Assembly (NCBI RefSeq): GCF_002909235.1
Contig: NZ_PHQQ01000009.1
Span: forward strand, 92,646 to 156,645
Origin: Arenibacter catalasegens
GTDB lineage: Bacteria > Bacteroidota > Bacteroidia > Flavobacteriales > Flavobacteriaceae
DNA length: 64,000 nucleotides
Direction: 5' to 3'
Numbering within the stretch: position 1 is the first letter of the stretch; the number at the start of each line of letters is the position of its first letter. The notes below the pieces were generated by a model. That model saw only the letters and a list, made by a program, of their open reading frames with translations, was not told the origin of the DNA and did not search any database. This document shows, piece by piece, positions 45,565-55,500 of this stretch. The position numbers and the translations under genes are program-made.

Positions 45565-47958
45565 TTAATTCCGCAACGGTTTTCCTGTTTTCAGCATATG
45601 CTGTATCCGCTCCAAAGTTTTCCTTTCCGTGCATAAGGATAAGAACGCTTCCCTTTCCAGGTCCAAAAGATATTGTTCCGTAACCAACGTTGGCTCCGAC
45701 AAGTCGCCCCCAGCCATTACATAGGCTAATTTGTTGGCAATTTTATGGTCGTGCTCACTTATATAATTACTGTCTTCCATTGCATCTGTACCAACCATGA
45801 ACATACCCAAAGCTTGTTTCCCTAAAACCCTGACGTCTTTACGTTTAGGGGGTTGGGTATAACCTTGTTCCGCCATTAGTTTCGCATAGCCTTTTGCGGT
45901 AGCGATCTGTCTATCTTTATTTACCACGACTATATCCTTTCCTTTTTCAAGTACCCCCATATCAAAGGCTTCATAAGCGGAAGTAGATACTTTGGCCATC
46001 CCAATGGTCAAGAAGTATTCTTGTAGAACATTAAGCTCCACATCATTCTTTCTAAAAGTATCCGAAGCTCTTAATGTCATTTCTTTGGAACCACCACCTC
46101 CTGGTATAACCCCAACTCCAAATTCCACCAATCCCATATAGGTTTCGGCGGCGGCAACCACCATATCTGCGTGCAAGGACAATTCGCAACCTCCGCCCAA
46201 GGCCATGCCGTGTGGAGCAGAAATTGTAGGAATTGCAGAATAGCGCATACGCATCATGGTATCTTGGAACATCTTAATCGCCATATTAAGCTCATCGTAT
46301 TCCTGTTCCACAGCCATCATAAAAATCATTCCAATATTGGCGCCAACAGAAAAATTTGGAGCCTGATTGCCTACTACCAAACCTTGAAAATCTTTTTCGG
46401 CCAAATCAATGGCTTTGTTCAAGCCAGCCAAAACATCACCTCCAATGGTGTTCATTTTGGATTGAAATTCTACATTTAATATACCGTCTCCCAAATCCTC
46501 TACAACAACTCCAGAGTTTTTCCATACCTCATTGGATTTTCTAATATTATCCAAAATAATAAAGGAATCCTGGCCAGGTATTTTGACCATGGTCTTTTTG
46601 GGGATATCATAATAGTATGTTGCCCCATCTTTAATCTTATAAAACGATTTATTGCCTGAAGCCAGCATTTCGGTAACCCAAGTGGCTGGTATAAAGCCTT
46701 CGGCCTTCATCATTTCAATACCCTTCTCAAGCCCTATGGCATCCCATATTTGAAAAGGTCCATGACCCCAAGCAAAACCTGCTTTCATGGCGTCATCTAT
46801 TTTATATAAATCGTCGGTTATTTCGGGAATCCTATTGGAGGCATATTCAAATAATGATGAAAAGCTCTTTCGGTAAAAGGCGCCAGCTTTATCTTTGCCA
46901 GTAACCAACACTTTAAATCGGTCTATTACATTTTCTATGGACTTGGTAAGTTCTAGAGTGGCGAAACTGGCCTTTTTGCTAGGCCTATATTCCATGGTGT
47001 TTAGGTCCAACGCCAATATTTCCCGACCTTCTTTCTTATAAAATCCTTGTCCGGTCTTACTTCCAAACCATTTATTATCCATCATTTTTCCAATAAAATC
47101 AGGAAGTATAAATTGCTCCTTTCTTTCATCGTCAGTACAGTTTTCCGCAATACCATTGGCTACATGAACCAGTGTGTCCAAGCCCACTACGTCTACGGTG
47201 CGGAAGGTAGCCGATTTTGGCCTGCCTATTACTGGTCCGGAAAGTTTATCTATTTCCTCTACGGTAAGGCCCATATCCTTTACGGTATGAAACAGGCTCA
47301 TTATACTGAAGGTACCTATTCTATTTCCAATAAACGCAGGGGTATCTTTGGCAATCACTGAAGTCTTGCCTAAAAATTGTTCGCCATATCCATTTAAAAA
47401 GTCCAATACTTCTGGAGAAGTTTTTGGTCCCGGGATTATTTCAAAAAGTTTTAAATATCGTGCAGGGTTAAAAAAGTGGGTACCGCAGAAATGTTTTTGG
47501 AAATCCTCACTTCTACCTTCACTCATAAACTTTATGGGAATTCCGGAAGTGTTGGAGGTAATTAAAGTACCTGGTTTTCTATGCTTATCAAGATTTTCGA
47601 ATACTATTTTCTTTATATCCAAACGCTCAACGACCACCTCAATGATCCAATCTACTTGTCCTACTTTAGCAATATCGTCCTCAAGATTTCCTGTTGAAAT
47701 TCTTTGAGCGAATTTTTGATGGTAAATAGGGGAGGGCTTTGATTTTAAAGCTGCTGCCAAAGAATCGTTCACCATTCTATTTCTAACAATTTTATCCTCA
47801 AGAGAAAGTCCTTTTGCTTTTTCTTTGTCGTTTAGCTCCCGTGGTACAATATCCAAAAGCAATACTTCCACTCCAATATTGGCAAAATGACAAGCGATAC
47901 CACTTCCCATAATACCAGAACCAATAACTGCTACTTTTTTAATGTGTTTGTTCATCAA
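45565..47958 (-). CDS. bifunctional 3-hydroxyacyl-CoA dehydrogenase / enoyl-CoA hydratase (FadN type)
   Basis: 797 residues in the order dehydrogenase first, hydratase last, as in B. subtilis FadN and opposite to E. coli FadB. The NAD-binding start is VAVIGSGIMGSGIACHFANIG (about 8-28, in part), followed by THFFNPARYLKLFEIIPG (about 158-175, with the catalytic histidine) and GFIGNRIG-like AFIGNRIG (about 207-214). The enoyl-CoA hydratase/isomerase fold (about 500-700) has FSVGANIGMIF, GGGCELSLHADMVVAA and VGVIPGGGGSKEM. The second oxyanion glycine loop is intact. It catalyses hydration and NAD-dependent oxidation. It begins 28 bp after marR and is co-transcribed. Confidence 0.95.
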   Translation of the reverse strand: MMNKHIKKVAVIGSGIMGSGIACHFANIGVEVLLLDIVPRELNDKEKAKGLSLEDKIVRNRMVNDSLAAALKSKPSPIYHQKFAQRISTGNLEDDIAKVGQVDWIIEVVVERLDIKKIVFENLDKHRKPGTLITSNTSGIPIKFMSEGRSEDFQKHFCGTHFFNPARYLKLFEIIPGPKTSPEVLDFLNGYGEQFLGKTSVIAKDTPAFIGNRIGTFSIMSLFHTVKDMGLTVEEIDKLSGPVIGRPKSATFRTVDVVGLDTLVHVANGIAENCTDDERKEQFILPDFIGKMMDNKWFGSKTGQGFYKKEGREILALDLNTMEYRPSKKASFATLELTKSIENVIDRFKVLVTGKDKAGAFYRKSFSSLFEYASNRIPEITDDLYKIDDAMKAGFAWGHGPFQIWDAIGLEKGIEMMKAEGFIPATWVTEMLASGNKSFYKIKDGATYYYDIPKKTMVKIPGQDSFIILDNIRKSNEVWKNSGVVVEDLGDGILNVEFQSKMNTIGGDVLAGLNKAIDLAEKDFQGLVVGNQAPNFSVGANIGMIFMMAVEQEYDELNMAIKMFQDTMMRMRYSAIPTISAPHGMALGGGCELSLHADMVVAAAETYMGLVEFGVGVIPGGGGSKEMTLRASDTFRKNDVELNVLQEYFLTIGMAKVSTSAYEAFDMGVLEKGKDIVVVNKDRQIATAKGYAKLMAEQGYTQPPKRKDVRVLGKQALGMFMVGTDAMEDSNYISEHDHKIANKLAYVMAGGDLSEPTLVTEQYLLDLEREAFLSLCTERKTLERIQHMLKTGKPLRN

Positions 47959-47986
47959 TAAAATCGTGTTAACTAGTTTTTTATTC

Positions 47987-48421
47987 TTAGGTATAAATTT
48001 TCTTTTCCGAAATCAATTTGTTGATCACCTCAGCTACCTCAAAAAAGGTGTCTAATTTTTCCAGGGATACATGATTTCTTACTACATCGTTAAAACGCAG
48101 TACAGCATCTTTGGAGTCTTTTCTTTTTTCTAGGCCAAAAGCCGTTAAATGGATTAATACACCTCTCCCGTCGTTAGGATTGGGTCTACGTTCTATTAAT
48201 CCCTTTTCCTCCATACTTTTTAGTATTCGCGATAAACTGGTTGCTTCCATGCCCATTTTTGGGCCAAGAGCTGTTGAGGGAGAACCCGATTTTGGGTCTA
48301 TGCTTAACAAAGTAAATCCCACAGCCATTGTGCTTTCAAACTTTCTGGCCTCTTCATTGTACATTTTTGTTACCGCTTGCCAAGTAGCTCGTAGCGCGTA
48401 ATCTATTGTTATGTCGGTCAT
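47987..48421 (-). CDS. MarR-family transcriptional regulator of the beta-oxidation operon
   Basis: 144 residues from the ATG at 48419-48421 (MTDITIDYALRATWQAV). A start 15 codons upstream (48466) would lie on the palindrome and the promoter and adds a cysteine-free tail of no MarR homology, so I reject it. The winged helix is visible in TALGPKMGMEATSLSRILKSMEEKGLIERRPNPNDGRGVLIHLT (in part, about 62-106), with the wing at NDGRGV. It heads the operon with FadN 28 bp downstream, so it is a good candidate for an acyl-CoA-responsive repressor. A 12-bp palindrome (48460-48471) lies just upstream as likely operator. Confidence 0.88.
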   Translation of the reverse strand: MTDITIDYALRATWQAVTKMYNEEARKFESTMAVGFTLLSIDPKSGSPSTALGPKMGMEATSLSRILKSMEEKGLIERRPNPNDGRGVLIHLTAFGLEKRKDSKDAVLRFNDVVRNHVSLEKLDTFFEVAEVINKLISEKKIYT

Positions 48422-48440
48422 GCTATTCTGTTGGTTCGTC

Positions 48441-48471
48441 CAAATATACAAAAATATATTATGCATGCATA
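48441..48471 (-). promoter_or_regulatory. promoter and candidate operator of the marR-fad operon
   Basis: On the minus strand TATATTTG (48448-48441) is a perfect -7 element, and a second overlapping-type match TATTTTTG lies at 48456-48449. The perfect palindrome TATGCATGCATA (48460-48471) sits 12 bp upstream of the -7 element, where the -33/-7 spacer would be. A repressor bound there would block its own promoter, as MarR proteins usually do. Transcription would begin about 14 nt before the ATG at 48421. Confidence 0.55.
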
Positions 48472-48504
48472 GTAAATTTGAAAAAATATATCAGTAGTAA
48501 ATAA

Positions 48505-48532
48505 AAACAGCTTCTTGTTACGGAAGCTGTTT
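48505..48532 (-). terminator. intrinsic terminator of the acyl-CoA ligase gene
   Basis: AAACAGCTTC and its complement (10-bp stem, 8-nt loop) followed on the minus strand by TTTTTATTT. It separates the acyl-CoA ligase transcript from the marR operon. Confidence 0.88.
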
Positions 48533-48556
48533 ACAGATTAAGGGTTAGGATTCCGA

Positions 48557-50329
48557 TTAATGCTCATAGATGTCATTATATAGATTGATATATTTTTCCT
48601 TGACAATTTTGCGCTTTAATTTCATAGTAGGAGTAAGGTGTCCTTCATCAATACTCCAGACATCTGGTGTAAGTCTGAATTGTTTTACTTTTTCCCATTT
48701 GGCAAAACTTTCATTGGCAGAATCCACTTCCTCCTGGAATCTGGCAATTACTTTTTCGTTTTTAACCATTTTTTGGTTATCACCTACTTCCACATCATGA
48801 ATTTTCGCCCAGTTACGCACAAATTCGAAATCGGGTTGAATTAAGGCTGCCGGCATTTTCTCCCCTTCACCGACGACCATTATTTGTTCTATAAATCTTG
48901 ATTGCTTAAATCTGTTCTCCAATAACTGGGGGGCAACGTATTTACCTCCAGAGGTTTTGAACATTTCTTTCTTCCTGTCCGTAATCTTGAGAAATCCATC
49001 GGCATCAATCTCGCCTATATCGCCGGTATGAAAATATCCATCCTTAATGACCTCGGCTGTTTTTTCAGCATCCTTGTAATAACCTAACATTACTTGTGGT
49101 CCTTTAACACATATCTCACCGTCTTCTGCGATTTTCACTTCGGTACGTTCCAAAAGTTTTCCAACCGTGCCAATTCTAAATCCACCATCCCTCATATCGT
49201 TAACCGAAACTACTGGGGAGGTTTCCGTAAGGCCATAACCCTCCATGACGCCAAATTCGGCCGCATTGAAAATTCGTGCCAAGCGTGGCTGCAACGCAGC
49301 GCTACCTGAAGCTATTAATGAAAGATTTCCTCCCAGACCTGCTTTCCACTTGCTGAAAATTAATTTTCTGGCTAGGGCTAATTTCTTTTCGTACCACCAA
49401 CCATTTTGTCCATAAGGTTCGTATTGTAAACCAACTTCAACGGCCCAGAAAAATAATTTCTTTTTTATACCGGTCAATTCTGTTCCCTTGGCGATTATTT
49501 TGTCATATACTTTTTCCAACAATCTGGGTACAGCGGTCATTACATGGGGAGAACACTCCTTTAGATTATCACTTATTTTATCCATTGACTCGGCAAAATA
49601 GATGGTGACACCGGCGTATTGATACAAATACATCATCATTCTTTCATAAATATGACATACTGGCAAAAAGCTTAAGCAAATAGTATTGCCATAATCTATG
49701 GGTAAACGTTTAGTACTTGCAATGGCATTACTAACCACGTTGTCATGCGTTAGCATAACCCCTTTTGGTCGGCCCGTGGTACCGGAAGTATATATTAATG
49801 TGGCCAAGTCATGTGGCTTTACCATCTCCTTTAGCTTTTCAACCTCCTTTTGGTTGGAAGTATCTGCGCCCAATTCAAGAATTTCACTCCAATTCTTACA
49901 ATTACTTAGAACATCAAAAGAGTATACATCTTTTAAATGCGGGGTATTTGCCTTTACCGCATTAACCTTATTAAAAACCTCATCACAAGAAACAAAGACA
50001 TATTTGGCCTCTGAATGGTTTAGGACATATTCATAATCTTCTTCCGATATGGTAGGGTATATAGGAACGTTTTGTGCCCCTAATTGCAGAATACCTATGT
50101 CCATAATATTCCATTCCGTTCTATTGGCCATGGAAATTAGGGCAATTTTATCGTTTGGTTTTACACCAAGCCTCAACAAAGCCCTGCTTACAGCATTAGC
50201 CTTGTCTATATATTCTTGGGTGGATGTAGCCACCCACTCTCCATTGTATTTAGTAACCAGTGATTTTTTTAAGTTGAATTTCTCTAATTGGTAGTAAGGA
50301 AAATCAAAAAGGCGGGTGATGTCTTGCAT
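48557..50329 (-). CDS. long-chain acyl-CoA synthetase (AMP-forming)
   Basis: 590 residues of the ANL superfamily. The P-loop is YTSGTTGRPKGVMLTH (about 180-195), A5 motif GYGLTETSPVVS (about 370-381), A7 YFHTGDIGEID (about 432-442), and A10-region KTSGGKYVAPQLLE (about 460-473) with the hinge DRKKEMFK before it. It matches the long-chain FadD15-like group. It activates fatty acids as acyl-adenylates and then acyl-CoA for the adjacent beta-oxidation operon. Transcribed alone, ending at 48505-48532, but on the same strand and directly upstream of marR. Confidence 0.93.
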   Translation of the reverse strand: MQDITRLFDFPYYQLEKFNLKKSLVTKYNGEWVATSTQEYIDKANAVSRALLRLGVKPNDKIALISMANRTEWNIMDIGILQLGAQNVPIYPTISEEDYEYVLNHSEAKYVFVSCDEVFNKVNAVKANTPHLKDVYSFDVLSNCKNWSEILELGADTSNQKEVEKLKEMVKPHDLATLIYTSGTTGRPKGVMLTHDNVVSNAIASTKRLPIDYGNTICLSFLPVCHIYERMMMYLYQYAGVTIYFAESMDKISDNLKECSPHVMTAVPRLLEKVYDKIIAKGTELTGIKKKLFFWAVEVGLQYEPYGQNGWWYEKKLALARKLIFSKWKAGLGGNLSLIASGSAALQPRLARIFNAAEFGVMEGYGLTETSPVVSVNDMRDGGFRIGTVGKLLERTEVKIAEDGEICVKGPQVMLGYYKDAEKTAEVIKDGYFHTGDIGEIDADGFLKITDRKKEMFKTSGGKYVAPQLLENRFKQSRFIEQIMVVGEGEKMPAALIQPDFEFVRNWAKIHDVEVGDNQKMVKNEKVIARFQEEVDSANESFAKWEKVKQFRLTPDVWSIDEGHLTPTMKLKRKIVKEKYINLYNDIYEH

Positions 50330-50813
50330 ATTTTATTTGCTGTTCGTAATCGCAAATTAAGAAAAGGGAACCGTATTTTAAAATCAGATTCGTATAAAAC
50401 ATGTAAAATAATTATTGAGTCCGCATATTCTTTCTTAAATGTGGTAGGCCTAATACTTGGTTTATATGGTTCAAATACCTATTGTATAGATGTTTTAAAA
50501 TAGTTTTATTTAGAATGGAATTTTTAGATTTATTAAGGATTATTGTTCAATCCTAAGAGCTATACAGTAAATTTTATTAAAATCATATGCCTATGCAAGT
50601 TGTCCTTTGCTGAATTATTTCTAAGGTATAATTATGTTGTTTATATTATTTCCGAGGTTACTTAGCTAAGATTTATAGGTTGGAATTTGCAAAATGATTA
50701 AGTTCAATCCTTAATACAAATATTAGAAAATTTGTATTTAAGCATTTTTGATATTAAGTAAAGTGTTTAAATATGAATTACATTTAATTTTTAATAACAA
50801 ATAAACTAAACCA
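50330..50813. other. 484-bp gene-free region between divergent genes
   Basis: It contains the 5' regions of the acyl-CoA ligase (minus) and the lipoprotein glycosidase (plus). No credible coding frame or tRNA. A hairpin AGGATT-N7-AATCCT (50536-50554) and a repeat of TTCAATCCT (near 50546 and 50703) are the only structured elements. No exact TAnnTTTG element was found for either gene. Confidence 0.5.
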
Positions 50814-51923
50814 ATGAAAAAGCTTTTTGTAACGGCAGTAGTTATTTTTACCATGATTTCCTGTGCCGAAAAAACAAAGATTCCTGTGTATGCATGGACG
50901 GGTGGTCCTGGAGAAGCCACAGATCAAGAACTTATGGCAACCTTTAAGAATTATAAGGAGAAAGGGATTGATGGGTTAATGTATAACGGCGGACATAATC
51001 CGGAAACGTATAAGCGGGTAGGTAAATTGGTGAAAGACGCAGGAATGGAATTCCATACTTGGGTACCTACTATGGTACAGGGCGATAATCCTAAATTACC
51101 AGAAGATTTGTATGCCATAAATAGAAATGGGGAATCAGCTTTTGATAAACCGGCCTATGTACCCTATTACAAGTTTCTTTGCCCTAACAAGGAGGGGTCA
51201 TTCACTTTTTTGTCGGAACTATATGGGAATATTGCGGCTGTAGAAGAAGTTGATGGAATACACTTGGACTATATTCGTTTCCCCGATGTTATTTTGGCTG
51301 AGGGACTTTGGGATAAATATGGACTGGTGATGGACGAGGAATACCCAGTGGCCGATTACTGCTATTGTGATAAATGTGTAGCGGATTTTAAGGAGAAATC
51401 AGGAATAGATATAAAGGAGGTAGAAGATCCATCCAAAGTTCAGGAATGGAAGCAGTTTAGATATGATTTAATAACAACTATGGTCAATCGTTTAGCGAAA
51501 GTGGTCCATGAAAAAGGTAAAAAGATAAATGCCGCGGTATTTCCTGGTCCCAGCAATGCTATGAAAATGGTGAGACAGGAATGGAATAAATGGGACTTGG
51601 ACGCCTTCTATCCAATGAATTATAACGATTTCTATTTGAAGAGTCCGGAATGGGTAGGAGAAATAACCAAGGAAGAAGTAGCATCCGTTAATGGCAAAAA
51701 GCCTATTTACAGTGGACTTTTTATATGTCCAAACCCAGAGAATAAAACAAAGGAAAATGATCCCGAAAATCACGGGTTGTTACCTTCCGAAATTGAAACG
51801 GCAATTAGAGCCTCTATGGAGAACGGTGCCACAGGGATATGTCTTTTTACGCCTGAAAGAATGAAGCCCGAGCATTGGGAAGCTTTTGATAAGGCGATTA
51901 ATGCGGATTATTCTAAAAAATAA
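50814..51923 (+). CDS. lipoprotein, GHL10-like putative glycoside hydrolase
   Basis: 369 residues. A lipoprotein signal peptide MKKLFVTAVVIFTMISC puts the lipid on C17. The TIM-barrel resembles the glycosyl-hydrolase-like families GHL10/DUF187: GLMYNGGHNPETYKRVGKLVKDAGMEFHTWVPT, and VDGIHLDYIRFPD (about 143-155) with an acidic residue at the end of a strand, and DAFYPMNYNDFY (about 264-275). CYCDKCVADF (about 184-193) has three close cysteines, perhaps a metal or disulfide site. It would act on a glycan in the periplasm or at the outer membrane; the substrate is unknown. Monocistronic with a long hairpin after it. Confidence 0.72.
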   Translation: MKKLFVTAVVIFTMISCAEKTKIPVYAWTGGPGEATDQELMATFKNYKEKGIDGLMYNGGHNPETYKRVGKLVKDAGMEFHTWVPTMVQGDNPKLPEDLYAINRNGESAFDKPAYVPYYKFLCPNKEGSFTFLSELYGNIAAVEEVDGIHLDYIRFPDVILAEGLWDKYGLVMDEEYPVADYCYCDKCVADFKEKSGIDIKEVEDPSKVQEWKQFRYDLITTMVNRLAKVVHEKGKKINAAVFPGPSNAMKMVRQEWNKWDLDAFYPMNYNDFYLKSPEWVGEITKEEVASVNGKKPIYSGLFICPNPENKTKENDPENHGLLPSEIETAIRASMENGATGICLFTPERMKPEHWEAFDKAINADYSKK

Positions 51924-51971
51924 AGAGGTATTTTAGGATACCTTGGCGGTGTCACCATTGCCTTTACATAT

Positions 51972-52046
51972 AAAATCCCTTGGAAGGGAGTTGAGGTCTA
52001 AAATGCGTTTAAAGCCATTTTATCCAACTTCTTTCCAAGGGATTTT
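51972..52046. terminator. long hairpin terminator between convergent genes
   Basis: A 14-bp perfect stem AAAATCCCTTGGAA/TTCCAAGGGATTTT is extended inward by GGGAGTTG pairing with CAACTTC and by an inner TAAAATG/CATTTTA stem, so the whole 75 nt folds into one long imperfect hairpin. T-runs lie on both sides. It ends the lipoprotein gene and the GNAT gene. Confidence 0.8.
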
Positions 52047-52056
52047 TGTTGTGCTC

Positions 52057-52509
52057 TTATAGATGTAGTTTAAACCCTTCATGGGTAGCTTTGAACCCAA
52101 AGCTTTCGTAAAATCGAATGGCATCCGGTCTTAGTTTGTTCGAAGTTAATTGCACCATATGAACTCCTTTTTCCTTGGCCCTATGAATAATCCATTGAAA
52201 CATTTGTTTGCCAATGCCCTTTCCTGTTTCATCTTCATGAACATGGACATTTTCTACAAGACAACGAATACCCCCTTTATAGGTGAGGTATTGGAGGAAA
52301 CTCAATTGAAAGGAAGCTACAACCTCCCTTTCGGGATTTACTATAACGTAAAGTTCCTGATTTTTATCCTCTTCTATACGGTCAAAAGCATTATAATATT
52401 GCTTGGGAAGTGGCTCCTCGTACTTCTCACGTAAGTGGCCCAAGGTATCATTAGCAATCATTTTTATTATAGCTGGAAGGTCTTCCTTGGTAGCTCGTCT
52501 AAAAGTCAT
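52057..52509 (-). CDS. GNAT N-acetyltransferase
   Basis: 150 residues. Beta-strand 4 and the acetyl-CoA loop are clear: VENVHVHEDETGKGIGKQMFQWIIHRAKEKG (in part, about 85-115), with G-K-G-I-G-K as the R/QxxGxG/A motif; the last motif NKLRPDAIRFYESFGFKA (about 123-140) is typical. No signal peptide. The substrate may be a small amine or a protein N-terminus; it cannot be told. It starts 2 bp after the stop of purL and is therefore co-transcribed with it. Confidence 0.9.
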   Translation of the reverse strand: MTFRRATKEDLPAIIKMIANDTLGHLREKYEEPLPKQYYNAFDRIEEDKNQELYVIVNPEREVVASFQLSFLQYLTYKGGIRCLVENVHVHEDETGKGIGKQMFQWIIHRAKEKGVHMVQLTSNKLRPDAIRFYESFGFKATHEGFKLHL

Positions 52510-52511
52510 AA

Positions 52512-55500
52512 TTAGTCATTATTCGTTTCTAGCCATTTGCGGGCATTTACAAATGCCTCCAACCATGGTGAAACCTCATCTTTTCTACCTTCTGGATAAT
52601 GTGCCCAATTCCATTGGAAAATAGAACGCTCTATATGCGGCATAGTCACCAAATGTCTCCCTGTGGTATCACATAACATGGCGGTATTAAAATCACTGCC
52701 GTTAGGATTTGCCGGATACCCTTCATAGCCATAGTTGGCCACTATATTATAATTGTCCTGCGAAAGAGGTAAGTTAAATTTCCCTTCCCCATGGGATATC
52801 CAAACACCTAAATTGACGCCTTCCAAGCTTGAAAGCATTACGGATTTGTTCTTTTGAATAACAACAGAGGTAAATCCACTTTCGTGTTTGTGGGAATCAT
52901 TATAGGTCATTTTTCCGTGTTTCTCATGCTCGGGATTAATCAATTCCAATTCCATAAACAATTGGCAACCGTTACAAATACCAATGGAAAGGGTATCTGG
53001 CCTTGCAAAGAAATTCTTCAGTGCTGTATTTGCTTTTTCGTTATATTTAAAAGCTCCAGCCCAACCTTTGGCACTGCCCAATACATCCGAGTTGGAGAAA
53101 CCACCAACAGCTCCTATAAACTGAATATCCTCCAAGGTCTCTCTACCAGAGATTAAGTCGGTCATATGTACATCCTTAACATCAAAACCGGCAAGGTACA
53201 TGGCATTGGCCATTTCGCGCTCGGAATTACTACCTTTTTCACGTAGGATTGCCGCTTTTGGACGTGTTGTTGGCTTAGTGGGCAACTTGCCATCAAAATG
53301 TGCAGGGAATGTGTAGGCTAAGGGTTGATTTTTATAATTGCTGTACCTTTCTTGGGCCAAGTTGTTGGCAGTTTGCCTTTTGTCAAGAAGGTAGGAAGTT
53401 TTAAACCAGGTATCGCGTAGGGAGTTAATGTTCAATCCCATTTCCATACCCTGATTTTTAATGGTCAGCGTAGCAGTTGGGTTTACAGAACCAATTTTGT
53501 AAAAATCAATTCCAGCATCGGCCAAAACCTTTTCTACCGAACTGTCCTTGGCCTGAAAAACAATTCCAGCGTTTTCGGAAAACAATAATTTTATAGTATC
53601 GGTCTCACCAATGGAAGTCAGGTCCAAAGTGGCACCTAACTCGGTGTCGGCAAAACAAAGTTCTAAAAGGGTCGTAATCAGTCCACCGGAAGCTACATCA
53701 TGGCCAGCCAGAATCTTCCCGTCAAGGATCAGACCTTGGAACGAATTGAATACAGTCCTAAAATTAACAGCATCATTAATTGTGGGGGCCTCATCACCAA
53801 TGGTATTCAAGATTTGTGCAAATGAAGATCCTCCTAATTTATAAGTGTCTTTGGAAAGATTAATGTAATATATATCGCCTCCATTTTTTTGTAAAACCGG
53901 TTCTACCACCTTGGTGATATCGGAACAGTTACCTGCGGCGGAAATGATAACGGTTCCAGGAGCTATAACCTCAGCATCTTTATAACGTTGTTTCATGGAA
54001 AGGGAATCCTTACCTGTTGGGACATTGATTCCCAATGCAATGGCGAAATCCGAAATAGCCTCAACAGCCTCATACAGTCTAGCGTCTTCTCCAGGGTTTT
54101 TACATGGCCACATCCAGTTGGCGGAAAGGGATACTGAATCCAAACCGTCCTTTAAGGGAGCCCATACAATATTGGTCAAGGCTTCCGCTATACTGTTTTT
54201 GCTACCAGCGGCAGGGTCTATTAATCCAGAAACAGGGGAGTGGCCTATAGAAGTGGCAATTCCTTCCTTTCCTTTATAATCCAGGGCCATGACACCACAA
54301 TTGTTTAAAGGTAACTGCAGGGGTCCTGCACATTGCTGCTTGGCCACCTTGCCCCCTACACAGCGGTCTACCTTATTGGTAAGCCAGTCTTTGGAAGCCA
54401 CAGCTTCCAATTGTAAAACTTGGTCCAAATAATCATGGAAGTGTTCTAGGGAATAGGATGGCGCTAAATATTTTCTTGATATTGTGGAATCGTTCATTAC
54501 AGTTTTTGGAGAACTACCAAACATATCCGATAGTTCAAGATCCATAGGACTTTCTCCTGTAGTGGAAGATTTGAAGGTAAACCGATTATCTCCTGTAACA
54601 TCACCAACCTCATACATGGGTGATCGTTCCCGATCTGCAATTCGATGCAGCATATCAACATCCTTTTTGCCGATGACCAATCCCATACGCTCTTGGGATT
54701 CGTTTCCAATAGTTTCCTTTGCTGATAGCGTAGGGTCCCCAATAGGCAGTTTATCCAAATCTATTTTTCCTCCGGTTTCCTCCACCAATTCCGATAGACA
54801 ATTCAAATGTCCGCCTGCACCGTGATCGTGTATGGAAACAATAGGGTTATGATCACTTTCTACCATACCCCGAATGGCGTTGGCAGCTCTTTTTTGCATT
54901 TCTGGATTAGATCGCTGAATGGCATTGAGTTCTATAGTGGCCCCAAATTCGCCTGTATCGGCACTGGATACTGCGGCACCTCCCATTCCGATTCGATAGT
55001 TGTCGCCACCAAGGATTACAATTTTATCACCGGTTTTTGGAGTGTCTTTCAAAGCCTGTTCCGCCTTGCCATAGCCAATTCCTCCGGCCTGCATAATTAC
55101 CTTGTCATAACCCAATTTTCTACCTTGTCCATTTGCTGAAGATTCAGCCGCTTCATCATGTTCAAAAGTAAGTACTGAACCAGCAATTAAGGGTTGGCCA
55201 AATTTGTTACCAAAGTCAGAAGCACCATTGGATGCTTTTATTAAAATATCCATTGGAGTCTGGTACAACCAATTCCTTTCTTTCATGCCCTTTTCCCAAG
55301 GTCTGTTCTCTTCCAATCGAGAATAGGCGGTCATATAAACGGCAGTTCCCGCCAAGGGCAATGAACCCTTTCCTCCAGCCAAACGGTCCCTGATTTCACC
55401 ACCAGCTCCTGTAGCCGCACCATTAAAGGGCTCTACAGTAGTTGGAAAATTATGGGTTTCTGCCTTTAAGGAAATAACGGATTCGAATGATTTTTCCTCG

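Noticed and set aside
48422..48466. N-terminal extension of the MarR gene to an upstream ATG
   Set aside because: The extension lies on a perfect promoter element and beside the palindrome, and the usual MarR start matches the internal ATG.
50288..50503. A 71-codon frame at the start of the acyl-CoA ligase gene, opposite strand
   Set aside because: It overlaps the first codons and promoter region of the ligase gene and has no family features.
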